A DNA stretch of 64,000 bases from Nocardia acidivorans NBRC 108247. Its GTDB lineage: Bacteria > Actinomycetota > Actinomycetes > Mycobacteriales > Mycobacteriaceae. The stretch spans positions 1 to 64,000 of the forward strand of contig NZ_BDAW01000006.1 in the NCBI RefSeq assembly GCF_001625085.1, read 5' to 3'. Shown here one piece after another: positions 60,810 to 64,000 of this stretch. The position numbers and the translations under genes are program-made. The notes under the pieces are model-generated. The model saw only the letters and a list, made by a program, of their open reading frames with translations. It was not told the origin of the DNA and searched no databases. The number at the start of each line of letters is the position of its first letter. The stretch's first letter is position 1.

Positions 60810-60977
60810 AGCACCCCTCTCGTCAGAGCTTCGGCACTATACGACGTATCCCGTTGCGCGGGAAGCCACTTCGGGTGACCCCTTAATCCGGGGAAACCTG
60901 TCCTAACCCTGGGCGTCTCTCGACGTCGTCGGATCAGTGGCCTTTGTTCGTACAGGAGCCTCGCCTAGCGAGGTGCT
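60810..60977 (-). ncRNA. M-box (ykoK) magnesium riboswitch
   Basis: 168-nt aptamer on the minus strand. P1 pairs AGCACC (60977-60972) with GGUGCU (60815-60810). Conserved M-box blocks are present in order: CUAGGCGAGGCUCCUGUA, then GACGUCGAGAGACGCCCAGGG, ACAGG and, near the 3' end, GUAUAGUGCCGAAGCUCU. These match my memory of the B. subtilis mgtE M-box at both ends. The 3' strand of P1 (AGAGGGG) can instead pair with CCCCUCU at 60779-60785, around an inner GUUCAC/GUGAAC stem, giving mutually exclusive structures as an expression platform. It should shut off the downstream transporter when Mg is plentiful. Confidence 0.88.
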
Positions 60978-60986
60978 GACCGAGCA

Positions 60987-61015
60987 ATATTGGACCCGCA
61001 CGGTGGGAATGTCAA
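60987..61015 (-). promoter_or_regulatory. promoter of the M-box transcript
   Basis: TTGACA at 61015-61010, 17-nt spacer, CAATAT at 60992-60987; the predicted start near 60980 coincides with the first bases of the M-box P1 helix. Confidence 0.65.
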
Positions 61016-61365
61016 GCCAGGGTCTGCTGTGTGAGGATCGCCGCCGGAGCTGGAACGACGCTGTGACGCAACCGGTTCGATCACGGAAAGCTTCTCTGAA
61101 CTGGGGATTCATGTGCGCAATCATGCACCTGTCATTGGTGTGCCGCGCTGGAACGTCTGTGAACGCACGCTCACGCCGATGACACGACGCTCCCGGCCCT
61201 AACCCGATCCGCTAGCTAATTTCTGGCACTCGTGTGTTGTGTGCGGAGAAAACACGCCGGACCACATCGTCGTGGACCGGTGGCCCCGGCCTGCCCTTGC
61301 CGCTGCGTTTCTTGCCGATCAGTCGGCGGGCGCGAGCACGTGCGCTGAAATATCCTGTCGCACAA

Positions 61366-62430
61366 TTACTCCGCGATGCGGTGGGTGGCATCGCGGACGG
61401 TGCCGACGAACTCCTCCACCAGATCCTCGAGCGCGACGATGCCGACGGTATTGCCGCGGCTGTCCACCACCCGGCCCAGATGGGAGTTGGTGCGGCGCAG
61501 GCGGGCCAGGGCCTCGAAGAGAGTGGCTCCGGTGCTCACCGTGGGCAGCGGGCGGATATCGGTGCGGGGGATGGGCGTCGACGGACCGGCCTTGTCATCG
61601 GCCACCAGATCCAGCACATCCTTGACGTGCAGGTAGCCGACCAGCGACCCGTCCCCGGCCCGCACCGGATAGCGGGAGAAGCCCGTCTCGGTGACGGCGT
61701 TCTCGATATCGCCGAGGGTGGTGCCCTCACCGCGCAGCGGCACCGACCTGGTCTTGGCCAGCGGCACCATCACATCGGAGACGATACTGTCGCTGGACCC
61801 CAGCGCCTGGGTGAGGCGGCGGTGCTCCTCCTCGTCCAGCAGCCCCTCCGAATGCGATTCACCGAACATCTCCGCCAACTCCACCGACGACACGGTGGAG
61901 TCCAGCTCATCCTTGGGTTCGATCCGCAGCGCCCGCAGCGATAGATTCGCCGCCAGGTTGTAGATCGAGATGAGCGGCTTGGCCAGCCGCAACCACAGCA
62001 GATGCAGCGGAACCAGCAGCAGCGCACTGCGTTCCGGCCCGGCCAGCGCGATATTCTTCGGAATCATCTCGCCCAGCAGGATGTGCAGCACCACCACGAT
62101 GGCCAAGGCAACCGCGAACGAGATCGGGTGCAGCAGTGACTCCGGCATGCCGATCAGGTCGAAGACGCCCGAAAGCAGATGCGCCACAGCGGGTTCGCCG
62201 ACCCGGCCCAGCAGGATCGAGCAGATGGTGATGCCCAGCTGCGCCGCCGCCAGCATCATCGACAGGTTCTGTCCCGCCTCGATTACCGTATTGGCGCTGC
62301 GCTTGCCCTGTGCGGCAAGCGCTTCGAGCCGATCGCGGCGCGCGGAGATCAGCGCGAACTCCGCGCCGACGAAGAACGCGTTGCCCAGCAGCAGGCCCAG
62401 GGCCAGCAGTACCGCGGTCCAGTCACCCAT
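61366..62430 (-). CDS. CNNM/CorC-type transporter with CBS domains, second copy
   Basis: 354 residues from the ATG at 62430 (MGDWTAVLL), overlapping the upstream gene by 8 nt. An N-terminal DUF21/CNNM domain of three or four helices (NAFFVGAEFALISARR, LGITICSILLGRVGEPAV, LGEMIPKNIALAGPE) carries the usual PKN motif, then a CBS pair (VMVPLAKTRSVPL, GFSRYPVRAGDGSLVGYLHV, IVALEDLVEEFVG). There is no C-terminal CorC_HlyC domain, which makes it shorter than its partner. CNNM proteins move Mg or Co, mostly as exporters. It is coupled to the larger copy. Confidence 0.85.
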   Translation of the reverse strand: MGDWTAVLLALGLLLGNAFFVGAEFALISARRDRLEALAAQGKRSANTVIEAGQNLSMMLAAAQLGITICSILLGRVGEPAVAHLLSGVFDLIGMPESLLHPISFAVALAIVVVLHILLGEMIPKNIALAGPERSALLLVPLHLLWLRLAKPLISIYNLAANLSLRALRIEPKDELDSTVSSVELAEMFGESHSEGLLDEEEHRRLTQALGSSDSIVSDVMVPLAKTRSVPLRGEGTTLGDIENAVTETGFSRYPVRAGDGSLVGYLHVKDVLDLVADDKAGPSTPIPRTDIRPLPTVSTGATLFEALARLRRTNSHLGRVVDSRGNTVGIVALEDLVEEFVGTVRDATHRIAE

Positions 62431-63811
62431 GGTCGCGCTCCCACTCCGCCAGGCTCTCGGCATCGACCGGACGCAACAGCACCCGGTCGATCCGGCGGCC
62501 GTCCATTCGCTCCACCTTGGCGATCCAGCCGCCGCTGGTGTGCGGATCCATGGCGTGGTTGTTGCCGGGTTCGGGCAGTAGTACCTCATCATCGGCGACC
62601 GGAATCCGGCCCAATTGGGTCAGCACCAGACCGCCGAGGGTTTCGTATTCACCCTCGGGCGCGTCGTAACCCGTTGTGCGCGAGACCTCGTCGATGCGCA
62701 GCAGCCCGGAGCAGTCCCAGCCGTTGGCGGTGCGGCGCACATCGAGTTCCTCTTCGTCATGCTCATCGCGGACATCGCCGAGGATCTCCTCGATCAGGTC
62801 CTCCATGGTGACGATGCCCGCGGTGCCGCCGTATTCGTCCACGACCAGGGCCACCTGCATACCGTCGGCGCGCACGCGTTCGAGCACCTCGTCACCGTCC
62901 AGGCTCGCGGGCACTATGGGCACGGGCTGGCAGATGGATTTGAGCCGGATGGTGCGGCGCTGGGTCGAAGGATGCGTGAACGCCTGCTTCACGTGGACGA
63001 CGCCGAGCGTGTTGTCCAGATCCCCGTCGATCACCGGGAAGCGCGAATAGCCGGTGCGACTTGCCGTTTCGATGAGATCGGCGATGGTGCAGTCCTGATC
63101 CAGGGATTCGATCTTCACGCGCGGGGTCATCAACTCCTCCGCGCTGCGCTCACCGAATTGCAGTGAGCGATCCACCACCTGCGCGGTGCGCTGATCCAGC
63201 GCGCCGTGCAGGGCCGAGGTGCGCACCAGCGAACCCAGCTCCTGCGGCGAACGCGCCGAACGCAATTCCTCGGCCGGTTCGACCCCGAGCCGGCGCACGG
63301 CCCAGTTGGCCGTGCCATTGAGGAAATTGATCAACCAGCGGAACGCGGTCGAGAACCACATCATGGGTCCCGCGGTCCAGCGCGCGGTCACCAGCGGCGA
63401 GGCGATGGCGATGTTCTTCGGCACCAGCTCGCCGTAGATCATGGACAGCGAGGTGGCCAGGATGAGCGCCAGCGCCAGCGAAATGCCGTGCGAGGCACCC
63501 GAATCCAGGCCGAGGGCGTCGAAGGGGGGCTCCAGCAGCCGTGCCAATACCGGTTCGGCGATATAACCGGTGATCAGCGTGGTGATGGTGATGCCCAACT
63601 GGGCCCCGGAGAGCTGGAACGACAGCGTGCGATGCGCTGTGCGCACCTGCCGGGCGCGGCGATCGCCCTCGCGGGCGTGCGCCTCCACGGTGCTGCGTTC
63701 CAGGGCGGTGAGCGAGAATTCCGCGGCGACGAACAATGCCGTACCGGCGGTCAGTGCGATGAAACCGATCAGGCTGAGAACGGTGAGCAGGGCTGACACG
63801 GTCAGCACCAC
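62423..63811 (-). CDS. CNNM/CorC-type transporter with CBS and CorC_HlyC domains
   Basis: 462 residues from the GTG at 63811. DUF21/CNNM domain about residues 1-180 (TALFVAAEFSLTALERS, LGITITTLITGYIAEPVL, YGELVPKNIAIASP with PKN), CBS pair about 200-335 (LMTPRVKIESLDQDCTI, GYSRFPVIDGDLDNTLGVVH, EYGGTAGIVTMEDLIEEILG), and a C-terminal CorC_HlyC domain about 350-440 (WDCSGLLRIDEVSR, YETLGGLVLTQLGRIP). This is the full actinobacterial architecture; relatives transport Mg or Co. It forms a two-gene unit with the shorter CNNM gene, next to the Mg-riboswitch locus. Confidence 0.88.
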   Translation of the reverse strand: MVLTVSALLTVLSLIGFIALTAGTALFVAAEFSLTALERSTVEAHAREGDRRARQVRTAHRTLSFQLSGAQLGITITTLITGYIAEPVLARLLEPPFDALGLDSGASHGISLALALILATSLSMIYGELVPKNIAIASPLVTARWTAGPMMWFSTAFRWLINFLNGTANWAVRRLGVEPAEELRSARSPQELGSLVRTSALHGALDQRTAQVVDRSLQFGERSAEELMTPRVKIESLDQDCTIADLIETASRTGYSRFPVIDGDLDNTLGVVHVKQAFTHPSTQRRTIRLKSICQPVPIVPASLDGDEVLERVRADGMQVALVVDEYGGTAGIVTMEDLIEEILGDVRDEHDEEELDVRRTANGWDCSGLLRIDEVSRTTGYDAPEGEYETLGGLVLTQLGRIPVADDEVLLPEPGNNHAMDPHTSGGWIAKVERMDGRRIDRVLLRPVDAESLAEWERDHG

Positions 63812-63843
63812 CCGGCCGTCTGGGTGGCTGAGAGAGCGATGGC

Positions 63844-63909
63844 GCCGGGTTTGTCACCCGGCTCGGTAGAGGAGCCCTCCTGAACGGCGCCCTCGGACGC
63901 GGGTGACAA
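63844..63909 (-). promoter_or_regulatory. leader with mutually exclusive hairpins before CNNM operon
   Basis: Hairpin A: 7-bp GCCGGGT/ACCCGGC arms at 63844-63850 and 63856-63862. Alternative helix B: 9-bp TTGTCACCC arms at 63851-63859 and 63901-63909. They share bases, so only one can form. A short ORF starting at the ATG at 63924 (minus strand) overlaps it. Switch-like, but no known riboswitch motif was recognised. Confidence 0.45.
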
Positions 63910-63931
63910 CTGGTTCCTTTCGCATGGGGTA

Positions 63932-63954
63932 GACCGTGACGGGTCGTCACGGTC
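63932..63954. promoter_or_regulatory. operator-like palindrome upstream of CNNM genes
   Basis: GACCGTGACG-N3 and its complement, perfect 10-bp arms (63932-63941, 63945-63954), 120 bp upstream of the GTG start. Confidence 0.5.
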
Positions 63955-64000
63955 CGATAGTCGACATGGTACCGGCTGGTCGATCACACTTGCGTGTGAC

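Larger units (their letters stand above)
60518..61365. other. leader and promoter region between transporter systems
   Basis: Holds, on the minus strand, the M-box, its promoter and the leader ORF. The stretch 61020-61365 before the CNNM gene end shows no supported gene or terminator. Confidence 0.6.

Noticed and set aside
60797..60886. 29-codon plus-strand ORF (MSVNEHPSRQ) with a purine-rich upstream
   Set aside because: It lies across the 3' part of the M-box aptamer on the opposite strand, whose conserved bases explain the sequence.
61234..61365. sequence between the CNNM gene and the M-box promoter that looked like a mobile-element remnant
   Set aside because: No transposase motif, inverted terminal repeats or target duplication could be found.

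Overview
The window is about 64 kb of high-GC DNA from a mycolic-acid-type actinomycete, most likely Nocardia or a close relative. This rests on the dense GC-rich coding, frequent GTG starts and ATGA/GTGA overlaps, a near full-length match from memory to the M. tuberculosis nickel sensor NmtR, malate synthase G, a ugp-type transporter, FAAL/acyl-ACP-desaturase chemistry and several tandem P450s. No rRNA, tRNA, CRISPR array or intact insertion sequence was found.

Layout. 1-6.8 kb is accessory DNA: an immunity-like protein, a DUF6461-like protein, a LigB-like protein, a thioesterase behind a KstR-type operator, and a Ni/Co exporter with its NmtR sensor. Two 114-bp direct repeats, each with a perfect terminator hairpin, bracket 0.5-3.4 kb. 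6.9-14.7 kb is one long minus-strand operon: a ugp-like ABC importer with a phosphodiesterase, an alpha/beta hydrolase, a hotdog protein and an acyl-CoA dehydrogenase. 14.8-16.5 kb has a phthalate-dioxygenase-type reductase and a secreted protein. 16.5-21.5 kb is a cassette (VapBC-like pair, internally deleted LysR gene, MFS exporter, LysR, epimerase) bounded by ~116-bp direct repeats.

21.5-33.7 kb looks like a small lipid biosynthetic cluster. A fatty-acyl-AMP ligase, a free-standing acyl carrier protein, two soluble diiron desaturase-like proteins, a CFAS-like methyltransferase and hotdog thioesterases run leftwards. Three P450s and a flavin monooxygenase run rightwards from a shared divergent promoter region; a fourth P450 lies at the left edge. 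No PKS or NRPS is present, so the carrier-bound fatty acid itself is probably the substrate.

33.7-51 kb is mixed: a leaderless membrane/XRE pair, a lipase-like protein, malate synthase G, an SDR-TetR-acyl-CoA dehydrogenase operon, a GlxA-type regulator opposite an HD protein, a DUF305/LVIVD secreted pair, and several decayed genes (alcohol dehydrogenase, DinB, sigma factor, epimerase). 51.4-57 kb has a leaderless GNAT-like gene and a TetR-controlled FMN reductase/OYE/SnoaL/glycosidase-like operon.

57-64 kb is a metal-ion region. A divergent NRAMP-type transporter with Mg-type substitutions lies downstream of a complete M-box magnesium riboswitch with its own promoter, a 34-codon leader ORF and a 61-residue ORF. 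Next to it are two overlapping CNNM/CBS transporter genes behind a leader with mutually exclusive hairpins.

All family names come from reading the translations and from memory; no database search was run.
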